A DNA stretch of 64,000 nt, from positions 1 to 64,000 of the forward strand of contig NZ_AQQR01000003.1 in assembly GCF_002210095.1 (NCBI RefSeq). Reading direction: 5' to 3'. Positions 26,473-33,848 of this stretch are shown one piece after another. How positions within the stretch are numbered: position 1 is the first letter of the stretch; each line of letters begins with the position of its first letter. A model generated the notes under the pieces. It did not search any database. It was not told the origin of the DNA and saw nothing but the letters and a program-made list of their open reading frames with translations. The DNA is from Marinibacterium profundimaris. GTDB lineage: Bacteria; Pseudomonadota; Alphaproteobacteria; Rhodobacterales; Rhodobacteraceae. The position numbers and the translations under genes were made by a program.

Positions 26473-26588
26473 GACCCCCTTCAGGAAAATCAACGGGTTG
26501 CAGGGCCACATTAACGGCTTGTTCACGACTTGACCGGCCGCCCCCGACCCGCGCGAGCGCCCATGCGCCCCTCGATGGAGACCACCAC

Positions 26589-27275
26589 ATGGACGGAACG
26601 ACACCCACCACAGCGCCTGCCGTGCTCATCCTTCTCGGCCCGCCGGGCGCCGGCAAGGGCACCCAGGCGCGCAAGCTGGAAGAGACCTTCGGCCTCGTTC
26701 AGCTCTCCACCGGCGACCTGCTGCGCGCCGCGGTGGCGCAGGGGACCGAGGCGGGAAAGGCCGCCAAGTCGGTGATGGACTCCGGCGGGCTGGTCAGCGA
26801 CGAGATCGTCATCGCCATCCTGCGCGACCGGCTGGCCGAACCCGATTGCCAGCAGGGCGTCATCCTCGACGGCTTTCCGCGCACCACGTTCCAGGCGCGC
26901 GCGCTGGATGCGCTGCTGGCCGAAAGCGGTCAGTCGATCAACGCCGCGATCAGCTTCGAGGTCGACGACGCCGCCATGGTCGAACGCATCTCGGGCCGCT
27001 ACACCTGCGCCGGCTGCGGCGAGGGCTATCACGACAGTTTCAAGCAGCCGAAAGCGGCGGGCAAATGCGACAAGTGCGGCAGCACCGAATTCAAGCGCCG
27101 CGCCGATGACAAGGCCGAAACCGTGGCCGCGCGGCTCGAGGCCTATCACGCCGACACCGCCCCGCTGATCGGCTATTACGACGCCACCGGCGTGCTGCAG
27201 AGGATCGACGCCATGGGCGAGATCGACGAGATCTTCGCCGCCCTGTCGCGCAGGGTGGAAACCGCCGTCGCCTGA
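26589..27275 (+). CDS. adk: adenylate kinase, zinc-lid type
   Basis: A 228-residue kinase interconverting ATP + AMP and 2 ADP. P-loop GPPGAGKGT (residues 17-25), AMP-site LSTGDLLRA, DGFPRT, and a lid with four cysteines, Cys140, Cys143, Cys160 and Cys163 (CAGC...CDKC), predicted to bind zinc. ATG 26589 has GGAG upstream; longer frames are unsupported. Adk is often encoded with ribosomal proteins. Here it follows acs, whose product AMP it can rephosphorylate, which suggests a second, acetate-linked copy. Confidence 0.94.
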   Translation: MDGTTPTTAPAVLILLGPPGAGKGTQARKLEETFGLVQLSTGDLLRAAVAQGTEAGKAAKSVMDSGGLVSDEIVIAILRDRLAEPDCQQGVILDGFPRTTFQARALDALLAESGQSINAAISFEVDDAAMVERISGRYTCAGCGEGYHDSFKQPKAAGKCDKCGSTEFKRRADDKAETVAARLEAYHADTAPLIGYYDATGVLQRIDAMGEIDEIFAALSRRVETAVA

Positions 27276-27283
27276 GACGGACC

Positions 27284-27312
27284 GGTGGCGGTGGGGTGAA
27301 ACCCCACCCTAC
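27284..27312 (-). repeat. GTAGGGTGGG hairpin repeat, copy 2 (adk 3' end)
   Basis: Inverted copy 8 bp past the adk stop; stem GGTGGGGT / ACCCCACC with loop GAA. Read on the minus strand it matches copy 3 at 27 of 29 positions. Also a plausible adk terminator. Confidence 0.78.
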
Positions 27313-27440
27313 CCGTCCTTGCGCCGTCCAGACCCCGTCCTGCCCCCGGCACGCGGCCGGAGACGGGTGCACCAGTGGCCGGCACCGTCACGCGTCGCGT
27401 CGGCCCCGGCTCACAGGCCGCCTCTTGAAGCCGCTCCTGC

Positions 27441-27469
27441 GTAGGGTGGGGTTTTACCCCACCGCCACG
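27441..27469 (+). repeat. GTAGGGTGGG hairpin repeat, copy 3
   Basis: Stem GGTGGGGT / ACCCCACC with loop TTT, flanked by GTAG and GCCACG. It lies beyond the 3' end of the minus-strand VOC gene, so two copies sit between convergent adk and the VOC gene. Confidence 0.78.
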
Positions 27470-27499
27470 CCCTCGCGGCCCGCCGGCCTCGTCCGTGCC

Positions 27500-27919
27500 T
27501 CATCCCTCCCCGAACCACAGCTTCGGCTCGGCAAGTTCCACCGAATTGCCCGCCGGATCGCGCAGATAGATCGACCGCGCGCCATTGGGCCATTGGAAAT
27601 CCGCCTCGATCTCCAGCCCCGCGCCCTCCAGCCGCTGCCGCCAGCCGTCCATCGCCGGCCCCGCAACCGAGAAACACACATGCCCCGGCCCCTCGGCCCC
27701 ATGGGCGGGCACCGGCAGGTCCGGATTGCCCGGCGGCTTGCGCGTCTCCTCGGCCACGAAACACAACAGCACCGACCCGCCACAGCGGAAGAACACGTGC
27801 CGCCCCTCCAGCCTCAGGATACGCTCCAGCCCCAGGGTGCCGCCATAGAAGGCCTCTGCCGCATCCAGGTCCCCGACATAGACTGCCGCCTCCAGCAGCC
27901 CCTGCAGGTCTTCCGCCAT
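27500..27919 (-). CDS. VOC-family (glyoxalase/dioxygenase-like) protein
   Basis: 139 residues from MAEDLQGLLEAAVYV (in-frame ATG 27919, AAGG upstream). The vicinal oxygen chelate fold has paired beta-alpha-beta-beta-beta units: EAAVYVGDLDAAEAFYGGTLGL and GHVCFSVAGPAMDGWRQRLE, ending with the typical SIYLRDPAGNSVELAEP in which Glu is a metal ligand. Metal-dependent activity is plausible, but the reaction (lyase, dioxygenase or resistance) is unknown. It is convergent with adk and divergent from the cupin gene. Confidence 0.82.
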   Translation of the reverse strand: MAEDLQGLLEAAVYVGDLDAAEAFYGGTLGLERILRLEGRHVFFRCGGSVLLCFVAEETRKPPGNPDLPVPAHGAEGPGHVCFSVAGPAMDGWRQRLEGAGLEIEADFQWPNGARSIYLRDPAGNSVELAEPKLWFGEG

Positions 27920-27996
27920 CGCCTTATCCTTTCTTCTCTTGACAGGATCACCCCCCAGGGCGCCCAATCGGCCTGTCCATGGAGGGAGGTCGACCC

Positions 27997-28410
27997 ATGT
28001 CCGACAACCGTGTCATCCGACCCTGCCAGAAGCTCCGCCCCGGCGGAACCTACGACGGCAAGCAGGGCTTTTCCTACTTCGAAGGCATCGCGCGCCAGAC
28101 CACCGGAAGCGAGGCGATCTGCATGCATATCCTGCGCATCCCGCCCGGAGGCCGCGCCAGGGCGCATCTGCATGAAAGCCACGAGACGGCGATCTACGTG
28201 ATGGAAGGATCGGCCATCATGTACTGGGGCGAGCGGCTTGAGCACCTGATGGAGACCAACGCCGGCGACCTGATCTACATCCCGGCCGGCATGCCGCACC
28301 TGCCGATGAACACGGGCAGCGTGGACGCGGTGGCCGTGATCTCGCGCACCGATCCGAACGAACAGGAAAGCGTGAAGCTTCTGCCCGAACTCGAAGAGCT
28401 GGTGCCCTGA
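27997..28410 (+). CDS. cupin-domain protein
   Basis: 137 residues from ATG 27997 with an excellent GGAGGGAGGT ribosome binding site. The single cupin_2 barrel has motif 1 HLHESHETAIYVMEGSAIMYWG (metal ligands His, His, Glu) and motif 2 NAGDLIYIPAGMPHLPMN. Such proteins can be isomerases, small dioxygenases or ligand-binding proteins; nothing here decides. It lies upstream of the convergent hydA gene. Confidence 0.82.
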   Translation: MSDNRVIRPCQKLRPGGTYDGKQGFSYFEGIARQTTGSEAICMHILRIPPGGRARAHLHESHETAIYVMEGSAIMYWGERLEHLMETNAGDLIYIPAGMPHLPMNTGSVDAVAVISRTDPNEQESVKLLPELEELVP

Positions 28411-28500
28411 CGCTCAGGCCGGCCGCGGGCGCGGTCAGGGCGCGATAGCCCGTCTGCCCCGCCGCCCCCGCCGGGGCAACCCGGTCCCGGCGTCCCTGGC

Positions 28501-29952
28501 TCAGACCCCGGTCGCCGGGATCCCCGAACGTTCCACCCTGCGCGGCGCGGTCAGCTCCTTCCAGGTCGACAGCGCCCTGTTCACCGGCTGGTGCGGCTTT
28601 CGCGGGACAAAGTCGCCATGCCCGGCCTCGGCCTTCATCTCGCCATCCATGACCGCGACCTTGCCGCGGGTCAGGACAAAGCGCGGCAGGCCCTTCACCT
28701 CCATCCCCTCGAAGACGTTGTAATCGATGATGGATTGCTGCGTGTCGGCGGTGATCGTCTTGCCCTTCTCCGGGTCGAATACCACCAGGTCGGCATCGTC
28801 CCCCACCAGCACCGCGCCCTTCTTCGGATACATGTTCAGGATCTTGGCAATATTGGTCGAGGTCACGGCGACGAATTCATTGGGCGTCAGCCGCCCCGTG
28901 GCCACCCCCTTGGTCCAGAGCATCGGTAGCCGATCCTCCAGCCCGCCGGTGCCATTGGGGATCTTGGTAAAATCGCCCAGCCCCATGCGCTTCTGCTCGG
29001 TGGTGAAGGCGCAGTGATCGGTCGCCACGACCGACAGCGTCCCCGCCTGCAGCCCGGCCCAAAGCCCGTCCTGGTGCAGCTTCGAGCGGAACGGCGGCGA
29101 CATCACGCGCCGCGCGGCATGGTCCCAGTCGGGGTTCTGGTATTCGCTCTCGTCCAGCACGAGATGCTGGATCAGCGGCTCGCCCCAGACGCGCTTGCCG
29201 TTCTGCTTCGCGCGCCGGATCGCCTCGTGCGACTGCTCGCAGGAGGTATGGACCACGTAAAGCGGCACCCCGGCCATGTCCGCGATCATGATGGCGCGGT
29301 TGGTGGCCTCTCCCTCGACCTCCGGAGGCCGGGAATAGGCATGGGCCTCGGGCCCGGTGTTGCCCTCGGCCAGCAGCCGTGCCTGCAGGTCGGCCACGAT
29401 GTCGCCGTTCTCGGCATGGACAAGCGGCAGCGCGCCCAGCTCGGCGCAGCGGGTGAAAGACGCGAACATCTCGTCGTCATTCACCATCAGCGCGCCCTTG
29501 TAGGCCATGAAATGCTTGAACGAGGTGATGCCGCGATCCACCACCTCCTTCATCTCGTTGAAGACCTGCTCGGACCACCAGGTGATCGCCATGTGAAAGG
29601 AATAGTCACAGGTCGCCATGGTGGATTTGTTGTCCCACATCTTGATCGCGTCCATCAGCCCCTGGCCCGGGCTGGGCAGGGCAAAGTCCACCACCATCGT
29701 CGTCCCGCCCGACAGCGCCGCCCTGGTGCCGCTTTCGAAGGTCTCGGCGGCATAGGTGCCCATGAAGGGCATCTCCAGATGTGTATGCGGATCGATCCCG
29801 CCGGGCATGACGTAACAGCCCGAGGCGTCCAGCACCTCGTCCCCTGTCAGGTCGGGCCCGATCTCGGTGATCACGCCGCCCGCGACGCGGACATCGGCCT
29901 CGTAGGTCAGATCGGCGGTGACGATGGTCCCGCCCTTGATGATGGTGGACAT
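28501..29952 (-). CDS. hydA: dihydropyrimidinase (D-hydantoinase)
   Basis: A 483-residue amidohydrolase opening 5,6-dihydrouracil or dihydrothymine to the N-carbamoyl-beta-amino acid. The metal site is visible: His56 and His58 (GIDPHTHLE), the carboxylated-lysine motif SFKHFMAY (Lys146), His179 (LVHAENGD), a later His in YVVHTSCEQ, and Asp in VATDHCAFT. ATG 29952 has GGAGAAG upstream. It is third in the pathway with preTA, immediately downstream of the amidohydrolase gene at 30071-31339 on the same strand. Confidence 0.95.
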   Translation of the reverse strand: MSTIIKGGTIVTADLTYEADVRVAGGVITEIGPDLTGDEVLDASGCYVMPGGIDPHTHLEMPFMGTYAAETFESGTRAALSGGTTMVVDFALPSPGQGLMDAIKMWDNKSTMATCDYSFHMAITWWSEQVFNEMKEVVDRGITSFKHFMAYKGALMVNDDEMFASFTRCAELGALPLVHAENGDIVADLQARLLAEGNTGPEAHAYSRPPEVEGEATNRAIMIADMAGVPLYVVHTSCEQSHEAIRRAKQNGKRVWGEPLIQHLVLDESEYQNPDWDHAARRVMSPPFRSKLHQDGLWAGLQAGTLSVVATDHCAFTTEQKRMGLGDFTKIPNGTGGLEDRLPMLWTKGVATGRLTPNEFVAVTSTNIAKILNMYPKKGAVLVGDDADLVVFDPEKGKTITADTQQSIIDYNVFEGMEVKGLPRFVLTRGKVAVMDGEMKAEAGHGDFVPRKPHQPVNRALSTWKELTAPRRVERSGIPATGV

Positions 29953-30003
29953 GTCTCTTCTCCGTTTTCCCACCCGGCCCCGCCGTCAGGCCGGTGCGCG
30001 GGC

Positions 30004-30071
30004 CCCTGTCTTCATCTTTGTCCAAATACCTCCGGGGGAGTCGCCCCGCGGGCGACGGGGGCAGCGCCCCC
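30004..30071 (-). repeat. dispersed terminator-like element, copy A
   Basis: The plus strand reads CCTGTCTTCATCTTTG, then AAATACCTC, then a G-run and a GC hairpin (GGGGGC-AGC-GCCCCC, 30057-30071) that abuts the stop of the minus-strand amidohydrolase gene. Copy B is at 55068-55133, again just after a minus-strand stop codon. Confidence 0.72.
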
Positions 30072-31339
30072 TAGTCCACGATCTCCGCCGTCTCGACCAC
30101 CGCATGAAACAGCACATCCGTCCCCGCCGCGGCCCAGGCAGGGGAAATCTCCTCCGCCTCGTTGTGGCTCAGCCCGTCGACGCAGGGGCACATGATCATC
30201 GCCGTCGGCGCCACATCGTTGACCCAGCAGGCGTCGTGCCCCGCGCCCGAGACGATATCCATGTGGCTGTAGCCCAGCCGTTCGGCCGCCGCGCGGATGG
30301 TCGCGACGCAGCCTTCGTCGAAGGCGGGCGGATCGAACTGGCCGACGATCTCGGTCTCCAGCGATACACCGATCTCCTCGCAGAGTTGTGGCGCCTTTTC
30401 ACCGAATTCCTCCAGCATCGCCGAGAGCACCTCGGGCACGTGCGACCGGAAATCGACGGTAAACACCACGCGGCCGGGGATGATGTTGCGCGAATTGGGG
30501 TAGACATCGATATGACCGATGGCGCCCGCCGCGTTGGGCTGGTGCGACATGGCGATCTCGTGGACCAGCTCGGTGATCAGTGCCAGCCCGCGCCCGGCGT
30601 TGCGGCGCATCGGCATCGGGGTGGAGCCGGTGTGGCTTTCCTTGCCGGTCACGGTGCACTGGATCCAGCGCAGGCCCTGTCCGTGGGTGACGACGCCGAT
30701 GTCCTTGCCCTCGGCCTCCAGGATCGGGCCCTGCTCGATGTGCAGCTCGAAGAGCGCGTGCATCTTGCGGGCGCCGACGGTCTCGTCGCCCTTCCAGCCG
30801 ATGCGCTCCAGCTCGGCGCCGAAGGTCTTGCCCGAGCCATCCTCGCGCGCATAGGCCCAGTCGCGGTCCAGCACGCCGGCAAAGACGCCCGAGGCCAGCA
30901 TCGCGGGGGCAAAGCGCGTGCCCTCCTCGTTGGTCCAGTTGACCACGACGATGGGATGCTTCGTCCGGATGTCGAGATCGTTGAGCGTCCGCACCACTTC
31001 GAGCGCGCCCAGCACGCCCAGCACGCCGTCGTACTTGCCGCCCGTCGGCTGAGTGTCGAGGTGGCTGCCCATGTAGACCGGCAGCGCCTCGGGGTCGGTG
31101 CCCTCGCGGCGGGCGAACATGTTGCCCATCTCGTCCACGCCCATGGTCATCCCGGCGGACTCGCACCAGGATTGAAAGAGCGCGCGGCCTTCGGCATCCT
31201 CGTCGGTCAGCGCCTGGCGGTTGTTGCCCCCGGCGATGCCGGGGCCGATCCTGGCCATCTCCATCAGGCTGTCCCAGAGCCGTTCGCCATTGATCCGAAG
31301 GTTCTCACCCGGCGCTGCCATGCCCGCCCCCACATTCAT
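30071..31339 (-). CDS. Zn-dependent hydantoinase/carbamoylase (beta-ureidopropionase type, M20 family)
   Basis: A 422-residue member of the allantoate amidohydrolase / N-carbamoylase group. The two-metal site is YMGSHLDTQPTGGKYDG (His and bridging Asp), NWTNEEGTRFAP (Glu-Glu), FELHIEQGPILE and the C-terminal CPCVDGLSHNEAEE with His. SGAGHDACW contributes substrate binding. In this context it should hydrolyse N-carbamoyl-beta-alanine or N-carbamoyl-beta-aminoisobutyrate, the last reductive-pathway step. The start could be ATG 31339 or ATG 31321 (better ribosome-binding-like GGGGGCGGG). The near-perfect RutR site is only 12 bp upstream of 31339. Confidence 0.9.
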   Translation of the reverse strand: MNVGAGMAAPGENLRINGERLWDSLMEMARIGPGIAGGNNRQALTDEDAEGRALFQSWCESAGMTMGVDEMGNMFARREGTDPEALPVYMGSHLDTQPTGGKYDGVLGVLGALEVVRTLNDLDIRTKHPIVVVNWTNEEGTRFAPAMLASGVFAGVLDRDWAYAREDGSGKTFGAELERIGWKGDETVGARKMHALFELHIEQGPILEAEGKDIGVVTHGQGLRWIQCTVTGKESHTGSTPMPMRRNAGRGLALITELVHEIAMSHQPNAAGAIGHIDVYPNSRNIIPGRVVFTVDFRSHVPEVLSAMLEEFGEKAPQLCEEIGVSLETEIVGQFDPPAFDEGCVATIRAAAERLGYSHMDIVSGAGHDACWVNDVAPTAMIMCPCVDGLSHNEAEEISPAWAAAGTDVLFHAVVETAEIVD

Positions 31340-31350
31340 GTTCGTTTTGA

Positions 31351-31368
31351 TTTGACCAGTTGGTCAAA
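31351..31368. promoter_or_regulatory. RutR operator (TTGACCA-N2-TGGTCAA)
   Basis: TTTGACCAGTTGGTCAAA has perfect 8-bp arms and matches the RutR consensus TTGACCAnnTGGTCAA known from E. coli. It lies between the divergent amidohydrolase and rutR genes, so it can control both. Confidence 0.88.
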
Positions 31369-31517
31369 GCGACGCTACCACGGGGCCGAAGACAGTCAAG
31401 CGCCGCGCCCGCCGGGGCGCGCGGGATCCGCGCCGCCAGGCCTGCGTTGACCGCGAAAGAGGCAGCAGCCCGGGCGTCTTGCGGCGCATCCGGGACGCAG
31501 CAGGAGAGACCGCCCCG

Positions 31518-32126
31518 ATGCCGAAGGACCGCACGCCGACGAGGATCCAGAAGAAGAACCGCGCCGCCATCATGGATGCCGCGCTCGAGGTCTTCTCGGC
31601 ACAGGGGTTCCGGGGGGCGACGGTGGACGAAATCGCAAGCCTTTCAGGGCTTTCGAAGCCGAACCTGCTGTATTATTTCGCCTCGAAGGAAGCGATCTAC
31701 CTGGCCCTCCTGGAACGCCAGCTGGACACCTGGCTGGCGCCGCTGCACGATCTCGACCCCGATGGCGAACCGCTGGAGCAGCTGCTGGGCTACGTGCGCC
31801 GCAAGCTGGAGATGAGCCGCGATTTCCCGCGCGAAAGCCGGCTTTTCGCGCATGAAATCATCCAGGGCGCGCCGCGGATCGGGCCGGTGCTGTCGCGCGA
31901 TCTCAAGGCGCTGGTGGACGAAAAGGCAGCGGTGATCCGGGGCTGGATCGCAGCCGGGCGCATCGCTCCAGTGCATCCGCATCACCTGATCTTCTCGATC
32001 TGGTCGCTGACCCAGCATTACGCGGATTTCGACGTGCAGGTGCGCGCCGTGCTGGGCCAGGAAGATCCGTTCGAGGCCGCGCCGGACTATCTGGACACGC
32101 TGTTCACGCGGCTGCTGACGCCTTAA
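31518..32126 (+). CDS. rutR: TetR-family pyrimidine regulator RutR
   Basis: 202 residues from ATG 31518 (AGGAGA upstream). The TetR HTH region is AAIMDAALEVFSAQGFRGATVDEIASLSGLSKPNLLYYF. The ligand domain keeps RutR-specific runs known from the E. coli protein: SKEAIY, LDTWLAPL, KLEMSRDFPRESRLF, DLKALVDEK, HHLIFSIWSLTQHYADF. RutR is released from DNA by uracil or thymine. Its placement beside a RutR box and the pyrimidine genes fits this exactly. Confidence 0.92.
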   Translation: MPKDRTPTRIQKKNRAAIMDAALEVFSAQGFRGATVDEIASLSGLSKPNLLYYFASKEAIYLALLERQLDTWLAPLHDLDPDGEPLEQLLGYVRRKLEMSRDFPRESRLFAHEIIQGAPRIGPVLSRDLKALVDEKAAVIRGWIAAGRIAPVHPHHLIFSIWSLTQHYADFDVQVRAVLGQEDPFEAAPDYLDTLFTRLLTP

Positions 32127-32161
32127 CGACCCCTTAACCAACCCGGGCCTAGCCTGCCGCC

Positions 32162-32407
32162 ATGCACAGGCCCGCCGATCCCTGTCCACCCGAGCGCCAT
32201 CGCCGCGATCCCTGGATCGAACAGCTGTTTTCCAGCAAGGCGGCCCGGCGCGGCGCGGTCGTGCGCCGGTCGATGAGCTGGGTCGACCGCGAAGTCGGGC
32301 GCGAGGCGTTTCTCGCCGAAGTGCGCCAGCGCGGCTACCATGTGATCCAGACGGCGGACCAGTTTGTGGTCGTCTGCCACGATGGCCCGATCCGTCTTCT
32401 GTTCTGA
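32162..32407 (+). CDS. small conserved-looking protein, unknown
   Basis: 81 residues, 35 bp after rutR. It is soluble, with a basic N-terminal half (RRDPWIEQLFSSKAARRGAVVRR) and an alpha/beta-like second half (REVGREAFLAEVRQRGYHVIQTADQFVVVCHDGPIRLLF). Codon use and the structured end suggest a true gene, and the style recalls small Rhodobacteraceae proteins of unknown function. No clear ribosome binding site is visible. It may be co-transcribed with rutR. Confidence 0.6.
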   Translation: MHRPADPCPPERHRRDPWIEQLFSSKAARRGAVVRRSMSWVDREVGREAFLAEVRQRGYHVIQTADQFVVVCHDGPIRLLF

Positions 32408-32475
32408 TCCCCCACGTCCGCCCGGGGCCGCAGAAAATTCGGCGAATTTTCTCGGACACCCCGCGCGCCGCCGGC

Positions 32476-33780
32476 CTATTTCGCCGCCTTCGCCATCGGG
32501 TTGTTGGGATGGGTCGTCCAGTTGCCGTACTCCGCCGGGACGACCTGTCCGGTGCGCGGGTCGCGCTGGCCCGGGGCGAGCTGCTCCATCGTGATGCAAT
32601 CCTCGACCGGGCAGACATCGACGCAAAGGTTGCAGGCAACGCATTCGCTGTCATCGACCTCGAAGACGCGGCTGGGTTTCATCAAAATGGCCTGGTGCGA
32701 AGTGTCCTCGCAGGCGGCAAAGCAGCGGCCGCACTTGATGCAGGCGTCCTGATCGATCCGCGCCTTGGTGATGTAGTTGAGGTTGAGATACTGCCAGTCG
32801 GTCACGTTGGGAACCGCGCGGCCGACGATGTCGGCGACGGAGGCATGGCCCTTGTCGTCCATCCATTGCGACAGGCCGGCGATCATCTCCTGCACCACCT
32901 TGAAGCCGTAGGTCATCGCCGCCGTGCAGACCTGCACGTTGCCCGCGCCAAGCGCCAGGAACTCGGCCGCGTCGCGCCAGGTGGTGACCCCGCCGATGCC
33001 CGAGATCGGCAGGCCGTATGTCTCCGGGTCGCGCGCGATCTCGGCCACCATGTTCAGCGCGATGGGTTTGACGGCCGGGCCGCAATAGCCGCCATGGCTG
33101 CCCTTGCCGTCGATCGAGGGTTCGGGGCTGAAGGTGTCGAGGTTCACGGAGGTGATCGACGACACCGTGTTGATCAGCGAGACCGCATCCGCCCCGCCGT
33201 TCTTGGCCGCCCGGGCAGGTTGGCGGATGTCGGTGATGTTGGGCGTCAGCTTCACGATGACGGGCCTGTCGTAGTTCTGCTTGCACCAGCGGGTGACCAT
33301 CTCGATGTACTCGGGCACCTGCCCCACGGCAGATCCCATGCCGCGCTCGCTCATGCCGTGGGGACAGCCGAAGTTCAGCTCGATCCCGTCGGCTCCGGTC
33401 TCGGCCACGCGGGGCAGGATCGCCTTCCAGGCGGCCTCCTCGCAGGGGACCATGATCGACACGACAAGCGCGCGGTCGGGGTAATCCGCCTTGACGCGGG
33501 CGATCTCCTCCAGGTTCACCTCCAGCGGGCGGTCGGTGATCAGTTCGATGTTGTTGAGCCCCAGAACCCGCCGGTCGGCGCCATGCACTACGCCGTAGCG
33601 CGGCCCGTTGACGTTGACGAGCGGCGGGCCCGCCTCGCCCAGGGTCTTCCAGACCACGCCGCCCCAGCCCGCCTCGAAGGCGCGGCGGACGTTGTATTCC
33701 TTGTCCGTGGGCGGCGCGGAGGCCAGCCAGAAGGGGTTGGGGCTGCGGATGCCCAGAAAGTCCGTTGTCAGATCAGCCAT
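32476..33780 (-). CDS. preA: dihydropyrimidine dehydrogenase subunit PreA
   Basis: 434 residues from ATG 33780 (GGGGAGG upstream). An FMN-binding TIM barrel of the dihydroorotate dehydrogenase type (FLGIRSPNPFWLASAPPTDKEYNVRRAFEAGWGG ... GADGIELNFGCPHGMSERGMGSAVGQ) is followed by a C-terminal ferredoxin domain with two [4Fe-4S] motifs, CIKCGRCFAAC and CVACNLCVDVC. With PreT it reduces uracil or thymine to the 5,6-dihydro form using NAD(P)H. It is 68 bp downstream of preT in the same operon. Confidence 0.95.
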   Translation of the reverse strand: MADLTTDFLGIRSPNPFWLASAPPTDKEYNVRRAFEAGWGGVVWKTLGEAGPPLVNVNGPRYGVVHGADRRVLGLNNIELITDRPLEVNLEEIARVKADYPDRALVVSIMVPCEEAAWKAILPRVAETGADGIELNFGCPHGMSERGMGSAVGQVPEYIEMVTRWCKQNYDRPVIVKLTPNITDIRQPARAAKNGGADAVSLINTVSSITSVNLDTFSPEPSIDGKGSHGGYCGPAVKPIALNMVAEIARDPETYGLPISGIGGVTTWRDAAEFLALGAGNVQVCTAAMTYGFKVVQEMIAGLSQWMDDKGHASVADIVGRAVPNVTDWQYLNLNYITKARIDQDACIKCGRCFAACEDTSHQAILMKPSRVFEVDDSECVACNLCVDVCPVEDCITMEQLAPGQRDPRTGQVVPAEYGNWTTHPNNPMAKAAK

Positions 33781-33848
33781 GCCGGGATCCTCCCCTTGTG
33801 GCACATTGATGTCCTGGTCGTTGCGGAAATATCCATGTCCGGTCCGCC

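Noticed and set aside
26423..27469. The GTAGGGTGGG copies as a CRISPR array
   Set aside because: Only three copies, unequal spacing, alternating orientation and a gene in between; no cas genes.
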